In this document: in pieces, positions 42,734-51,912 of the stretch
Layout of the letters: each line of letters begins with the position of its first letter
Position numbering within the stretch: position 1 is the first letter of the stretch
Source: Natronobeatus ordinarius
GTDB lineage: Archaea; Halobacteriota; Halobacteria; Halobacteriales; Natrialbaceae
Length of the DNA stretch: 64,000 nucleotides
Direction: 5' to 3'
Assembly: GCF_024362485.1 (NCBI RefSeq)
Contig: NZ_CP101456.1
Coordinates: 3,348,001 to 3,412,000, forward strand
Position numbers and translations under genes: made by a program
The notes under the pieces: generated by a model
Databases searched by the model: none
What the model was told of the DNA's origin: nothing
The model's input: the letters and a program-made list of their open reading frames with translations, nothing else

Positions 42734-42910
42734 GGATCAGCGCCACCCCCGGTCGTTCCCAGCAGGAGAGGCGACGGACGGCGATTCGGTCGGCGAAAAC
42801 GAGTCACACACCGGCACGGCCAGTCGCAGCGACGTCATTGTGATCGGCTCAGGACCGTATATTCATATACCTTCGGTTGGATATTGGTGATGCGTAATCG
42901 AAAGTGGATT

Positions 42911-43555
42911 ATGAACACTGACATCGAGCGCGACCGGGGCTTTCTCACCGAAGCCGACCGGGCGTACCTGCTGGGCGAGACGGAGATGAGTCACGAAGGG
43001 TCGAAGCGAAACGCGGAGGCGCGCATTCGCAACCGAACCAGACACGCGATCATCGACTTCGACCTGCTCACGCAGCTGCTCGCGAAGAAAGACCGCCGGC
43101 AGGTGTTCGACCGGGCGGGGAGCGACGACGAACTGCTCGGCGGGCTGACGGCGATGCTCGCGTTCGCCTACCTCGGACTGCGCGAGCAAGGTGTCGACTT
43201 CGAGGAGGTGCTCGTCCCCGCCGTCCGGAGCGCCGAGGGAGCCTACGCCGCCGACCAGCTCGAGGCGAAAGTCGCCGTCGACGTCGACTTCGACGTCGAG
43301 ACGAGCGTCGAGGCGACCCACGAAGGGATCGCCGCCCGGCTCGCCGCGGGCGATCCCGTCACCCCCAGAGAGCTGTTCTCACTCGCCCTCGAGCGCGGTC
43401 ACGACGTGACCGCGTACGAACGGGTCGTGCTCGCGACGACCGACGAGACGGACGAGACGTTCCTCGAGCGCCTCGCAGAGTATCACGGAGGTAGACTCGA
43501 GCGACCGACGGAATCGCGGGCCGTGATCGCGTTCGGCGGGCCAGACGGCAGCTGA
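42911..43555 (+). CDS. Haloarchaeal hypothetical protein
   Basis: A 214-residue soluble protein starting MNTDIERDRGFLTEADRAYL. The N-terminal 60 residues (LLGETEMSHEGSKRNAEARIRNRTRHAIIDFDLLTQLL) are a recurrent haloarchaeal module I have seen in other uncharacterised proteins, probably helical and possibly nucleic-acid binding. No catalytic motif is evident. The ATG at 42911 lies about 30 bases after GTATATTCATATACC (42857-42871), a palindromic AT-rich box that fits a TATA element. Divergent from the RND gene. Confidence 0.7.
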   Translation: MNTDIERDRGFLTEADRAYLLGETEMSHEGSKRNAEARIRNRTRHAIIDFDLLTQLLAKKDRRQVFDRAGSDDELLGGLTAMLAFAYLGLREQGVDFEEVLVPAVRSAEGAYAADQLEAKVAVDVDFDVETSVEATHEGIAARLAAGDPVTPRELFSLALERGHDVTAYERVVLATTDETDETFLERLAEYHGGRLERPTESRAVIAFGGPDGS

Positions 43556-43579
43556 CGGATTCGGGGGTAATCGGTGCGC

Positions 43580-43855
43580 TCACAGCGCGACGATCACGAA
43601 GCCGATCGCGAGGAAAAACGACAGGAGCACCACGGTGCTGGGTCCCTCGTACGCCAGCCAGGGAATCAGCCCCGCCAGGTGGGCGACGAACGCGACTGTG
43701 AACGCTGACAGCAACACCACCGACGCATGACCGGAGACGAGTACCGCGACAGCGCACAGGACGAACACCGCGGCGATGCTCACGTCGGTCAGTAGCCCTC
43801 GTTTTGCGGTGAGGAGCCCGGCTGTTCCGCCTCGTGCGGCTGGTCGACCATCCAT
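43580..43855 (-). CDS. Small membrane protein
   Basis: A 91-residue protein with three hydrophobic segments (VSIAAVFVLCAVAVLVSG, VVLLSAFTVAFVAHLAGLI and TVVLLSFFLAIGFVIVAL). No family recognised. The ATG at 43855 is preferred, as the upstream frame overlaps the promoter (TATTAGGTGATGG) and has an Arg/Ser-rich out-of-character sequence. It is convergent with the gene ending at 43555. Confidence 0.6.
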   Translation of the reverse strand: MDGRPAARGGTAGLLTAKRGLLTDVSIAAVFVLCAVAVLVSGHASVVLLSAFTVAFVAHLAGLIPWLAYEGPSTVVLLSFFLAIGFVIVAL

Positions 43856-44139
43856 AATTCGTCTAGCTATTAGGTGATGGATATTTGTTCCGGTACTGGA
43901 TCCGGTCGCGCATCGACGCCGGCGATCACTGTCCGACGCGGATTTCAACCGACGGACGAAACACCTAACATCGGCGCCGCACAACGGGTCACGTGATGAG
44001 TTCGGCAACGACGGCCCGTCAGTTCGCCGGCCCGAGCGACGCCGTTTTCGTAGGGGCCGCTTAGCCCCGCATTACCCACCCCGATTCGACGGATGTATTG
44101 TGTCCGACCGGTATTCACCGAACAACGACAGGTATCATC
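43856..44139. other. Non-coding leader region before valS
   Basis: About 280 bases without a supportable gene. A short stem, GGGGC-CGCTTA-GCCCC (44053-44068), follows a T-run and could be a terminator or leader hairpin. Divergent promoters for the small membrane protein and for valS must both lie here. Confidence 0.4.
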
Positions 44140-44211
44140 ATGGACGATCGATCACCGACGCGACCGAGACGAGAGCACCGCTCGCGCCTCCCGGAGGCGG
44201 TGAAAGCATGA
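44140..44211 (+). promoter_or_regulatory. Possible 23-codon upstream ORF coupled to valS
   Basis: ATG at 44140 opens a short frame encoding MDDRSPTRPRREHRSRLPEA plus VKA that stops at TGA 44209-44211, overlapping the valS start as ATGA. A GC-rich stem (GCCTCC/GGAGGC, 44187-44199) lies inside it just before valS. It may be a leader peptide governing valS translation, or chance. Confidence 0.3.
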
Positions 44212-46859
44212 GCACGGATGCAGAACAAAAAGAAGAGAGCGGCCTCGAGGGCAGCTACGACCCCGAGGAAATCGAGCCCAAGTGGCAAGGGCGGTGGGTC
44301 GACGAGGCGGTCTACGCCTACGAGGGCGAGCCGGGACAGGACCCGAACACGACCTACGCGATCGATACGCCGCCGCCGACGGTCTCGGGCAGTCTGCACA
44401 TGGGCCACCTCTACGGTCACACCTTGCAGGACTTCGCCGCGCGCTTCCAGCGGATGGCAAACGGCGACGTCCTCTTTCCATTCGGCTACGACGACAACGG
44501 GATCGCCAGCGAACGGCTGACCGAGAAGGAACTCGACATTCGTCACCAGGACTACGAACGCCGGGAGTTCCAGCAACGCTGCCGCGAAGTCTGTCAGGAG
44601 TACGAGGCGGAGTTCACGGAGAAGATGCAGTCGCTTGGCTGCTCGATCGACTGGAACTCGACGTACAAGACGATCGAGCCCCGGGTGCAGCGCATCTCCC
44701 AGCTGTCCTTTATCGACCTCTACGAGAAGGGCCGCGAGTACCGCAAGAAAGCCCCGGCGATCTGGTGTCCGGAGTGTGAGACGGCTATCTCGCAGGTCGA
44801 GATGGAGGATTTAGAGAAGGGATCGCACTTCAACGACATCGCGTTCGAAGTGGTCGGGGAGACGCCGCCGCGCGAGGAGTTCGTCATCTCGACGACCCGG
44901 CCGGAGTTGCTGCCGGCCTGTGTCTCGGTGTTCGTCCACCCCGACGACGAGGACAACCAGGATCTCGTCGGCGAGACCGCCCGGATTCCGATCTTCGGTC
45001 ACGAGGTTCCGATCATCGAGGACGAGCGCGTCGACATGGAGAAGGGAACCGGCGTCGTGATGTGCTGTACCTTCGGTGACCAGAACGACATCGAGTGGTA
45101 CCAGGCCCACGACCTGCCCCTCCGCGTCGCGATCGACGAGACCGCGACGATGACCGACCTCGCCGGCGACTACGAGGGACTGTCGACCGAGGAGGCCCGC
45201 GAAGCCATCGTCGAGGACTTAGACGAGGAAGGCTCCCTGCGTGACCGCCGAGACATCAACCACGTCGTCCAGGTCCACGAACGCTGTGACACCCCCGTCG
45301 AGTTCCGCGTCTCCAAACAGTGGTACGTCGAGGTCCTCGATCACAAAGACGAGTACCTCGAGGCCGGCCGCGAGATGGACTGGTACCCCGAGAAGATGTT
45401 CACCCGCTACCAACACTGGATCGAGGGACTCGAGTGGGACTGGCTCATCTCGCGTCAGCGCGACTCGGGCATCCCGTTCCCGGTCTGGTACTGTAGTGAG
45501 TGTGACCACGAGATCCTCGCGGAGAAAGAAGACCTCCCCGTGGACCCCCTCTCGGACGACCCGCCCGTGGACACCTGTCCCGAGTGTGGCAACGACGAGT
45601 TCGTCCCCGAAGAGGACGTCTTCGACACCTGGGCGACCTCCTCGCTTACCCCTCTCATCAACGCCGGCTGGGACTGGGATCCCGACGACGGGTTCACGAT
45701 GGACCATCCGGAACTCTATCCGTTCGACCTGCGTCCCCAGGGCCACGACATCATCTCCTTCTGGCTGTTCCACACCGTCATCAAGTGCTACGAGCACACC
45801 GGCGAGGTGCCGTTCGACGCGACGATGATCAACGGCCACGTCCTCGACGAGAACCGAGAGAAGATGTCCAAGTCGCGGGGCAACGTCGTCCACCCGAGCG
45901 AGGTGCTCGCCGAGTACCCCGTCGACGCCGTGCGCTTCTGGGCCGCGAGCGCCGCCGTCGGCGACGACTTCCCGTTCTCCGAGAAGGACATCGTCGCCGG
46001 CGAGAAACTGCTGCGCAAACTCTGGAACGCCTCGAAGCTGGTCGATCACCTCGCGCCGACCGATCCCGACGAGCCCGACGACCTCGAGGCGATCGACCGC
46101 TGGCTGCTCGCGGAACTCGACGACGCGATTTCCGACCTCACGGAACACTTCGAGGCCTACGAGTTCGCGAAGGCTCGGGACCGACTGCGGACGTTCTTCT
46201 GGAACACGTTCTGTGACGACTACCTGGAGATCGCGAAGACCCGCGAGGAGAGTCCGTCGACCCAGTACGCGCTGCGGACGGCTCACCGGACGTTCCTCGA
46301 GCTGTGGGCGCCGTACTTACCCCACGTCACCGAGGAGATCTGGCAGGCGGTCTACGCGACCGAGGCCGAGGGGCTGGACAGCATCCACACCCGCGAGTGG
46401 CCCACGGTGGCCGGCTACGAGGCCGACCTCGAGGCCGGCGAGACGGCGATGGAGGTCATCTCCGCGCTGCGCCGATACAAGAGCGAGCGCCAGCTGCCGC
46501 TGAACGCCGAACTCGAGTCCGTCGCCGTCTTCGGCGCCGTCGAAGGCTTCGAGGAGGCGATCCAGAACGTGATGCACGTCGGCGAACTCGAGGTGCTCGA
46601 GGAACAGCCCGAGGTCACGACCGAGGTGGCCTCGATCGACCTCGAGTACGCGACGGTCGGCCCCGAGTACGGCGCGAAAGTCGGCGAGATCGACGCGGCG
46701 ATCGACGACGGCGAGTACGAACTCGACGAGGGCGCGGGCGTGCTTCGGGTCGCCGGCGAGGAACTCGAGGAAGCCATGTTCGAGGTCTCCCTCGAGCGCA
46801 CCTACTCGGGCGCGGGCGAGATGCTCGAGACCGAGTCGGCGGTCGTCGTCGTCGAGTGA
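44208..46859 (+). CDS. valS: Valyl-tRNA synthetase
   Basis: An 883-residue class I synthetase. The HIGH motif is present as PTVSGSLHMGHLYGH near 62-76, the KMSKS loop as REKMSKSRGNVVHPSEVL near 548-565, and the editing domain between them includes ISTTRPELLPACVSVFVHPDDED. Zinc-binding Cys pairs (WCPECET and YCSECDHE...CPECGND) are present. The anticodon-binding domain follows and the long C-terminal coiled coil of bacterial ValS is reduced. The ATG at 44208 (MSTDAEQKEESG) is preferred; the frame remains open to 44100 but that extension is unlike ValS. Confidence 0.96.
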   Translation: MSTDAEQKEESGLEGSYDPEEIEPKWQGRWVDEAVYAYEGEPGQDPNTTYAIDTPPPTVSGSLHMGHLYGHTLQDFAARFQRMANGDVLFPFGYDDNGIASERLTEKELDIRHQDYERREFQQRCREVCQEYEAEFTEKMQSLGCSIDWNSTYKTIEPRVQRISQLSFIDLYEKGREYRKKAPAIWCPECETAISQVEMEDLEKGSHFNDIAFEVVGETPPREEFVISTTRPELLPACVSVFVHPDDEDNQDLVGETARIPIFGHEVPIIEDERVDMEKGTGVVMCCTFGDQNDIEWYQAHDLPLRVAIDETATMTDLAGDYEGLSTEEAREAIVEDLDEEGSLRDRRDINHVVQVHERCDTPVEFRVSKQWYVEVLDHKDEYLEAGREMDWYPEKMFTRYQHWIEGLEWDWLISRQRDSGIPFPVWYCSECDHEILAEKEDLPVDPLSDDPPVDTCPECGNDEFVPEEDVFDTWATSSLTPLINAGWDWDPDDGFTMDHPELYPFDLRPQGHDIISFWLFHTVIKCYEHTGEVPFDATMINGHVLDENREKMSKSRGNVVHPSEVLAEYPVDAVRFWAASAAVGDDFPFSEKDIVAGEKLLRKLWNASKLVDHLAPTDPDEPDDLEAIDRWLLAELDDAISDLTEHFEAYEFAKARDRLRTFFWNTFCDDYLEIAKTREESPSTQYALRTAHRTFLELWAPYLPHVTEEIWQAVYATEAEGLDSIHTREWPTVAGYEADLEAGETAMEVISALRRYKSERQLPLNAELESVAVFGAVEGFEEAIQNVMHVGELEVLEEQPEVTTEVASIDLEYATVGPEYGAKVGEIDAAIDDGEYELDEGAGVLRVAGEELEEAMFEVSLERTYSGAGEMLETESAVVVVE

Positions 46860-46920
46860 CTACAGTCGCCGTTTCACCTTGCAGTACAGTTATGAGATCG
46901 TTCGTCGCCACGTCCAGACG

Positions 46921-47808
46921 ATGGTGTCGCTGTCCCGCCGGAGATTGCTCGCGGCGGTCGTGACCGGTACGGTCGGTGCCGGGATCGCTGCCGCCGTTAC
47001 AGGTGGGCCGGACCGGCCGGCTGCCCTCGATGTCGACTGTCCCGACTACGGCGAGGACGTGGCCGCGGTCGCGTGCAACGATCACCGGCGACTCGGGGTG
47101 ACCCTCGAGCCCTCGACGACTTCGGTCGCGGCCCCCGGAACGATCACGTTCACCCTTCGCAACCGCTCCCACCGGGAGTTCAGGACGAACTGGTTCGGCT
47201 GGCGACTCCACAAACGCGTCGACGACGACTGGGTCTTCGTCGGGCCGAGGCGCGTCCCGCTGCCGTTGCACGTGGTCCGGCCCGGAGGAACGCTGACGTG
47301 GACGGTCACGCTCCGGTCGGACCCGTCCGGCAGAGATATCGATAGCTCGTCGGAGACGATCGAGTGGCCCGGCCTCGGGCCCGGCACGTACGCGTTCGGG
47401 ATCGACGGCTGGTCCAGCGACGCGGATCGCGACTCGAAGACCGCCCTGAGCGAGACGTTCGCGCTCGATGGGGCGTCACCCCCGCTCGAGCCCGCAGACG
47501 CCGTCGAGACGGTCGAGTGGGAGGACGACGTCCTCGTCGCCCGGACGGATCGACTCGAGTCGGCCGATCGGCCGACGGCGTACGAACTGGACCGCGTCGA
47601 CGATCCGGACGACGAGGCCGAGCGCATGATCCTCGAGCAGGTGCTCCAGGACGGGCGGTTCCGGACGACGCTCGCGCTGGCGCTGGAACACGGAGCCGAC
47701 CGCGTTCGACTGGAAGACGACGACCGCGGGCACAGCCCCCTCTCGTGGTTCCCGGGCGTCTACGAGTACGAGGGGAAGGGCTACCGTCTCGAGACGGCTG
47801 AACTGTGA
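46921..47808 (+). CDS. Tat-exported hypothetical protein
   Basis: A 295-residue protein with a twin-arginine signal (SLSRRRLLAAVVTGTVGAGIAAAV). The exported part has a beta-sandwich-like stretch (LGVTLEPSTTSVAAPGTITFTLRNRSHREFRTNWFGWRLHKRVDDDWVFV) typical of immunoglobulin-like domains, and ends with a small domain containing YELDRVDDPDDEAERMILEQ. No lipobox; two Cys close together (DCPDY...VACND) may form a disulfide. No named family. The ATG at 46921 is directly before the signal. It is 61 bases downstream of valS. Confidence 0.65.
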   Translation: MVSLSRRRLLAAVVTGTVGAGIAAAVTGGPDRPAALDVDCPDYGEDVAAVACNDHRRLGVTLEPSTTSVAAPGTITFTLRNRSHREFRTNWFGWRLHKRVDDDWVFVGPRRVPLPLHVVRPGGTLTWTVTLRSDPSGRDIDSSSETIEWPGLGPGTYAFGIDGWSSDADRDSKTALSETFALDGASPPLEPADAVETVEWEDDVLVARTDRLESADRPTAYELDRVDDPDDEAERMILEQVLQDGRFRTTLALALEHGADRVRLEDDDRGHSPLSWFPGVYEYEGKGYRLETAEL

Positions 47809-47896
47809 GGCCGGCCCACGTGCCGGCGGCGATTCGACGGCCCCGGAAACCGACGGTGGCCTCGAGTCCCGGGAATGGGAACGGCCGGAGCCCCCG

Positions 47897-48625
47897 TCAG
47901 GGACCGGAGCCGTCGACTCGCGGTTCCGACCCGGGCCCCGTTCCGACGCCGGCGCGTTCGCACTTCTTCACGCGCGTCGCGAGCGCGAGGAAGAGGGCGA
48001 GCAGCGTGAACGACGTCTCGCCGGCGGCGATGACGCCCAGCGCGTCGGCGCCGAGGTACATCGGCGTGTCGCGGGGGATCGGGATCGCCGTGTGGTGGGG
48101 CTCACCCACGATGGGAATGAAGTAGTCGACGACCAGGTCCACGCCGTACCACGCGAGGGCGACGGCGACGGCCCAGACGGGGAAGTCGGTGATGCGGTGG
48201 AGCACAAACGCCTGGACGACCATCGCGAGGTGGCTCCAGAAGAGGAACTGGTACATCGCCGGATGCAGGTAGGCGTACTGTTCGTAGAATGCGAGGAGGG
48301 TAAACGGCGTCCACAGCCCGAGGATGATATTCCCGAAGAAGGCGAGGGCGGTGAGCCAGGGCTGTTCGTAGCCGAGTTTCCAGCTGGCGATGGCGAGGGC
48401 GATCAGCAGCGTCGCGACGGGGCTGTCGGGGACGAACGGCCACATCACCGTCGGCGTCGCGGCGAACTGGTGGCGGTAGTACCAGAAGCCGAAGGCCGTC
48501 CCCGCGAGATTGATCGCGACGATCAGCCAGGCGAGGCGGAGGCCGAGGTCCTCGATTCGTCGGGGGACCGGCGCGAGGTACCTGGGCAACGGATCACGGT
48601 CGGGCAACCCGGTCTGGGCCGTCAT
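47897..48625 (-). CDS. DUF1405 membrane protein
   Basis: A 242-residue protein with about six membrane segments, matching DUF1405: LAWLIVAINLAGTAFGFWYYRHQF near 30-53, WPFVPDSPVATLLIALAIASWKLG near 62-85 and ALAWYGVDLVVDYFIPIVGEPHHTAIP near 155-180. The family is found in archaea and Bacillales; its function is not known to me. The start at 48625 is clean. It is convergent with the Tat protein gene and divergent from the acetoacetate decarboxylase-like gene. Confidence 0.85.
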   Translation of the reverse strand: MTAQTGLPDRDPLPRYLAPVPRRIEDLGLRLAWLIVAINLAGTAFGFWYYRHQFAATPTVMWPFVPDSPVATLLIALAIASWKLGYEQPWLTALAFFGNIILGLWTPFTLLAFYEQYAYLHPAMYQFLFWSHLAMVVQAFVLHRITDFPVWAVAVALAWYGVDLVVDYFIPIVGEPHHTAIPIPRDTPMYLGADALGVIAAGETSFTLLALFLALATRVKKCERAGVGTGPGSEPRVDGSGP

Positions 48626-48725
48626 CGTCCGGGCCGACGGACGGAGGCCGCAAAACCGTAGCGGTCGATCGTCGATCGTCGCGACGACCCGTACCCCTAT
48701 CGTCGTCGTCCACGTCAGGTCGCGT

Positions 48726-49469
48726 ATGCAACCGCAGTCGAGGAAGCTCTCGACGGGCCAGGAGGTCGCGCTCCCGCTCGAGCTGGCGTTCGCGATGGGC
48801 GGGGCGATCTTCCCGGCCAGCCGCCGGCGACTGGCGACCGCCCTCCCCGACGGGCTCGCCCCGCTCGCGATCGCCCCCGGCGTCGCCCCCGTCGCGCTGG
48901 TCGGGATCGGCTACCGCCGCGTCGGCGGCTCGAACGCCGACGGACGCGACGGCCCGGACGACCGACGCGGCCTCGAGCCGTACGACGAGTTCGGCGTCAT
49001 CGTGCCGTGTACCGCCGGGAGGCCGATCGCTGGCGTGCTCGAGGGCGACGTCGGCGGCTTCGTCCACTGGCTGCCGGTGACGACCGAGGCATCGGTCGCT
49101 CTGGGCGAGCTCTGGGGCTACCCGAAGGAGGTCGCCGACGTGACCGTCACCGACGGGCCGACCGGGATCAGGGCCGTCGTCGAGGTCGACGGCGAGCGCG
49201 TCCTCCGGCTCGACGTCCCGAGGGGGCCCCGGCGCGAGCGCGAGTGGACGCTGCACAGCTACACGACGAAGAACGGGGAGATCCTGCGGACCCGCACCGA
49301 AATCGAGGGGGAGGTGGCCGTTCGACCGGGGATCGGCGTCTCACTCGAGTGGGGAACCGGCGAGGTGGCGGCGGGCCTCCGGCGGCTCGGCGTTCGAAGA
49401 CTGCCGCTCGTGCGGTTCGCCGGCTTGCGCGTCGAAGCGCGGCTGTTCGAGGGACGGGCGATGCGATAG
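48726..49469 (+). CDS. Acetoacetate decarboxylase family protein
   Basis: A 247-residue protein. The core YDEFGVIVPC near 83-92 and ELWGYPKEVADVTVTDGP near 128-145 match the acetoacetate decarboxylase superfamily, where the substrate-binding region reads GxPK. In true decarboxylases a catalytic Lys pair forms a Schiff base; here Lys is present in YPKE but the second is not obvious, so the activity may differ (other family members are hydratases or aldolases). The ATG at 48726 is used. It may share a promoter with the divergent DUF1405 gene. Confidence 0.78.
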   Translation: MQPQSRKLSTGQEVALPLELAFAMGGAIFPASRRRLATALPDGLAPLAIAPGVAPVALVGIGYRRVGGSNADGRDGPDDRRGLEPYDEFGVIVPCTAGRPIAGVLEGDVGGFVHWLPVTTEASVALGELWGYPKEVADVTVTDGPTGIRAVVEVDGERVLRLDVPRGPRREREWTLHSYTTKNGEILRTRTEIEGEVAVRPGIGVSLEWGTGEVAAGLRRLGVRRLPLVRFAGLRVEARLFEGRAMR

Positions 49470-49485
49470 CTGGGGCTCGAGCGTC

Positions 49486-49533
49486 ACTCGAGCCAGGGTC
49501 AGACTCGAGCCAGGGTCGGACTCGAGCCAGGTC
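49486..49533. repeat. Three direct repeats of 17 bp
   Basis: ACTCGAGCCAGGGTC occurs at 49486-49500 and 49503-49517, then ACTCGAGCCAGGTC at 49520-49533, period 17. They fill the gap between two convergent genes, downstream of both stop codons. Confidence 0.7.
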
Positions 49534-49538
49534 GGTCC

Positions 49539-50150
49539 TCACCCGAGCGTGCGACCGAAGAAGTCGCCGACTTCCCGGGCGACCTTCGCGTCCTGACCGA
49601 CGAAGAAGTGGTCCGCCGAACAGGAAATCACCTCGCCGTCCAGCGCCCGCGCACGCTCGACGACGGGTTCCCAGTCGACGGTCGTGTCGCGCTCGCCGTA
49701 GAGCACCTGTACCGGCGTCCCAGACTCGAGGTCCGCGAGCGCGGGAACGACCTTGAGGGCCGATCCGAGGCTCGCGGTCGGCGCGAGCGCGGCGATGGCG
49801 GCGACCTCGCGGTCGACCGTGGCGCTCGCGAGGATCGACTGGGAGGCGCCGAAGCTGAAGCCGAAGACGCCCACGCGGTCGTAGCGGTCGTCGGCCCACC
49901 GGATCGCGTTCCGGACGTCCTCGCGCTCGCCGTAGCCCTCGTCCCACTCACCGTAGTCGATCCGGAGACAGGCGATACCACGTTCGGTGAGCGCCTCGCT
50001 CACCGCACGCAGGCGGCGATCGCGGCGATTGCCGCCGTGCTGGGGGTGGGGTGGGCAGGCGACGACGATCGCCGCCGGGGTAGCGTCCGAGTCGGGTTCC
50101 TCGAGCGTTCCCCGGACGTCCCGGCCGCCGGGGATCACCACGTCGGTCAT
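49539..50150 (-). CDS. Alpha/beta hydrolase (dienelactone hydrolase-like)
   Basis: A 203-residue alpha/beta hydrolase. The oxyanion His-Pro region is VACPPHPQHGGNRRD near 33-47, the nucleophile elbow is VGVFGFSFGASQ near 96-107 (GFSFG, Ser nucleophile), Asp is in GERDTTVDWE near 155-164 and the catalytic His in SADHFFVGQ near 180-188. Substrates of such short hydrolases are esters or acyl groups, not predictable here. The ATG at 50150 starts MTDVVIPGG; the frame is open upstream but Ser/Arg-rich shadow sequence follows. Confidence 0.83.
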   Translation of the reverse strand: MTDVVIPGGRDVRGTLEEPDSDATPAAIVVACPPHPQHGGNRRDRRLRAVSEALTERGIACLRIDYGEWDEGYGEREDVRNAIRWADDRYDRVGVFGFSFGASQSILASATVDREVAAIAALAPTASLGSALKVVPALADLESGTPVQVLYGERDTTVDWEPVVERARALDGEVISCSADHFFVGQDAKVAREVGDFFGRTLG

Positions 50151-50211
50151 ACCCGCCGGTTGGAACGCCCGGTGTATGAATCGCCCGCGTCGTCGCTCGA
50201 GTGGCGACCGA

Positions 50212-50622
50212 TCACGAGCAGCGGACGTCCGCGCTCTCGAGGAACGTGGGGGCGTCACCGAGTCCGTACTCGAAGACGACGCGAAGACAGTGCTCGCCGG
50301 ATTCGCCGTCGGTTCCGAGCAACTCGTACCTCGTGGGCTGGTCGTCGACGACGCCGTGGATCGCAACGGGTTCGGCGTCTGCCGGTGGTTCGCTCACGGT
50401 CGATTCGCTGGTCCCCGGAGCCACCTCGTGTGACTCCCACGCCTCGAGTCCGTCCGTCGTTTCCACGGCGAAGTGAAACACGTGTCGGGCGTTCGTCTCG
50501 TTCGCGAGCTCGACTTCTAGTTCGCGAACCGTAACTGCATCGCCACCGAACGCCGTGCAGCCGGACAGCAGAGTGATCGTTGCAGTGCTCCCGGCCAGGA
50601 ACCGCCTGCGCGTGGAGGGCAT
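50212..50622 (-). CDS. Tat lipoprotein of unknown function
   Basis: A 136-residue protein with a Tat signal and lipobox (STRRRFLAGSTATITLLSGC), so the mature part is anchored outside the membrane. The body looks like a small beta-sandwich (VRELEVELANETNARHVFHFAVETTDG...SHEVAPGTSESTVSEPP) with two late Cys residues (EHCLRVV and DVRCS) that could pair. No named family. It precedes the hydrolase gene by 61 bases on the same strand and a broken transposon lies upstream. Confidence 0.7.
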   Translation of the reverse strand: MPSTRRRFLAGSTATITLLSGCTAFGGDAVTVRELEVELANETNARHVFHFAVETTDGLEAWESHEVAPGTSESTVSEPPADAEPVAIHGVVDDQPTRYELLGTDGESGEHCLRVVFEYGLGDAPTFLESADVRCS

Positions 50623-50671
50623 CGATTGTGGGTAGATGCTGTCCGACGTTATTTAAATATAACGCAACAAT

Positions 50672-51261
50672 CTCCGAACATCTAAGCAAGAAATTTCGTG
50701 CGAGGACACGCCGACGGAGCGGCGTGTCCCCGCGGCGTTTCTGTATCACGCTGGACTGTCGTACCGCCGGATCGAACCGTCCGTTGATCGCTCACACGAG
50801 GCGATTCGACACTGGTCCCACCGGCCCAAGCACCTGTTCGAACCTGACTGCCAGAATCGCTAAGAGGTCGCCGTCGACGAGACGAAAGTCGAAGTCGACG
50901 GCGAAGAGGTGTACGTGTGGGCGGCGGTCGATTGTGACACCCTAGAGGTACTGGCTGTCGAGGTGTCTCCCGGCCGATCGAATCTTGATGCGCTGCTGTT
51001 TCTCAGAGACGTGCTGAAACGGGGCCGTGGTCGCCCGCTGATTCGGGCTGACCGCGGCCCCTGGTACGACTGGCCGCTCGAACTCCTTGACTGCGACTAC
51101 GAGCGCGAAACCTGTGGAAATCGCTCATTCATCGAAGCCTGGTTCGGAATCCTCAAATCCCGAACCAGGCGCTTCTGGCATCGATTTCCCGCTATAGTAC
51201 GGCTGACTCAACGAGATCGGAGCTCACAGCCTTCGCCGCTCTCCACAATGCGACGGTCTAA
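50672..51261 (+). pseudogene. IS6-family transposase, broken in two places
   Basis: One frame runs from about 50672 with TPTERRVPAAFLYHAGLSYR and VDRSHEAIRHWSHRPKHLF, then hits TAA at 50861-50863 exactly before EVAVDETKVEVDGEEVYVWA. It goes on with the catalytic residues VDET, RADRGPWYDW and RSFIEAWFGILK, then loses frame at about 51190 (HRFP) and resumes one base off as YSTADSTRSELTAFAALHNA to a TAA at 51259. No in-frame start is found, and terminal repeats were not identified. It is a relic of a second IS6-type copy distinct from the one at 13095. Confidence 0.75.
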
Positions 51262-51353
51262 CCTTGACACCCCCAGAGTTAACAAACGTAGTTAATTATA
51301 TATATATATATTCCAATCACATAGGAGGTATTGAAATATCTGGTAATCACTAG

Positions 51354-51614
51354 CGGAAAAGAAGACGCACAGTCCTGAAATCGATCCCTGCCGCCTTTGG
51401 CGTCGTCGGAGCAGGTACGTTGGCAATCCCATCGACAGTCTCAGGTACACAGCGGCAGGAAAAAAAGGACAAAACGGCATCTACTGACATGGGTAAATTT
51501 GAATTGCCAAAAGAACCCCAGGATCCAGAGTCTGTTGACCCTGGAACGAGATGGGGTGACCATTCGTCTTTAGCTAAGACTGCTGGTTATACTCTGTGGC
51601 AGAATTATGCTTAA
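51354..51614 (+). pseudogene. Headless Tat-signal peptide gene
   Basis: The frame encodes RKRRRTVLKSIPAAFGVVGA then GTLAIPSTVSG, a convincing twin-arginine signal with cleavage region, and a 55-residue Lys/Pro/Gly-rich tail ending TAGYTLWQNYA. No start codon precedes it: a TAG lies directly before the first Arg codon (51351) and the GGAGGT at 51323-51328 is followed by a frame that is one base off. It is probably a decayed secreted-peptide gene whose 5' part was damaged beside the IS6 relic. No family recognised. Confidence 0.45.
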
Positions 51615-51912
51615 TGGTATTAGTCGAACGAATCTAGCGGCTGAACCGCTGATGCGGCTGAGAGTCAACAGTACAGATAATGCAGAGACTGCTTTTTCGC
51701 CCCGCAGCGGTCGTATACTGACGAAACCCACCTCCAAAACGGTGTTATTCGGTATTACTCTGAGTATTAGCTAAAGACGGATGCGCCTCGTCCAGTTATG
51801 CCACCCGTCCGTTCGCGTTCTCCACTGCTACTACGGGTGCGTCCGTTCCGCAGCAAGTGCCGATACGTCGCCACGCCCCCAGGCTTTTCGCCTCGGCCGT
51901 GGGGGTGTCGGT
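51615..51912. other. Gene-free region before the SagB-type gene
   Basis: About 300 bases with no supportable gene. GTTATTCGGTATTACTC (about 51743-51759) is AT-rich. Immediately upstream of the SagB-type start, CCACGCCCCCAGGC (51870-51883) and GCCGTGGGGGTGTCGG (about 51897-51912) can form a GC-rich stem-loop. Confidence 0.4.

Noticed and set aside
44100-44207. N-terminal extension of valS
   Set aside because: The in-frame extension reads unlike ValS N-termini and starts with GTG; the ATG at 44208 fits the family better.
49486-49533. 17-bp repeats considered as a CRISPR remnant
   Set aside because: Spacing between repeats is only 2 bases, so there are no spacers.
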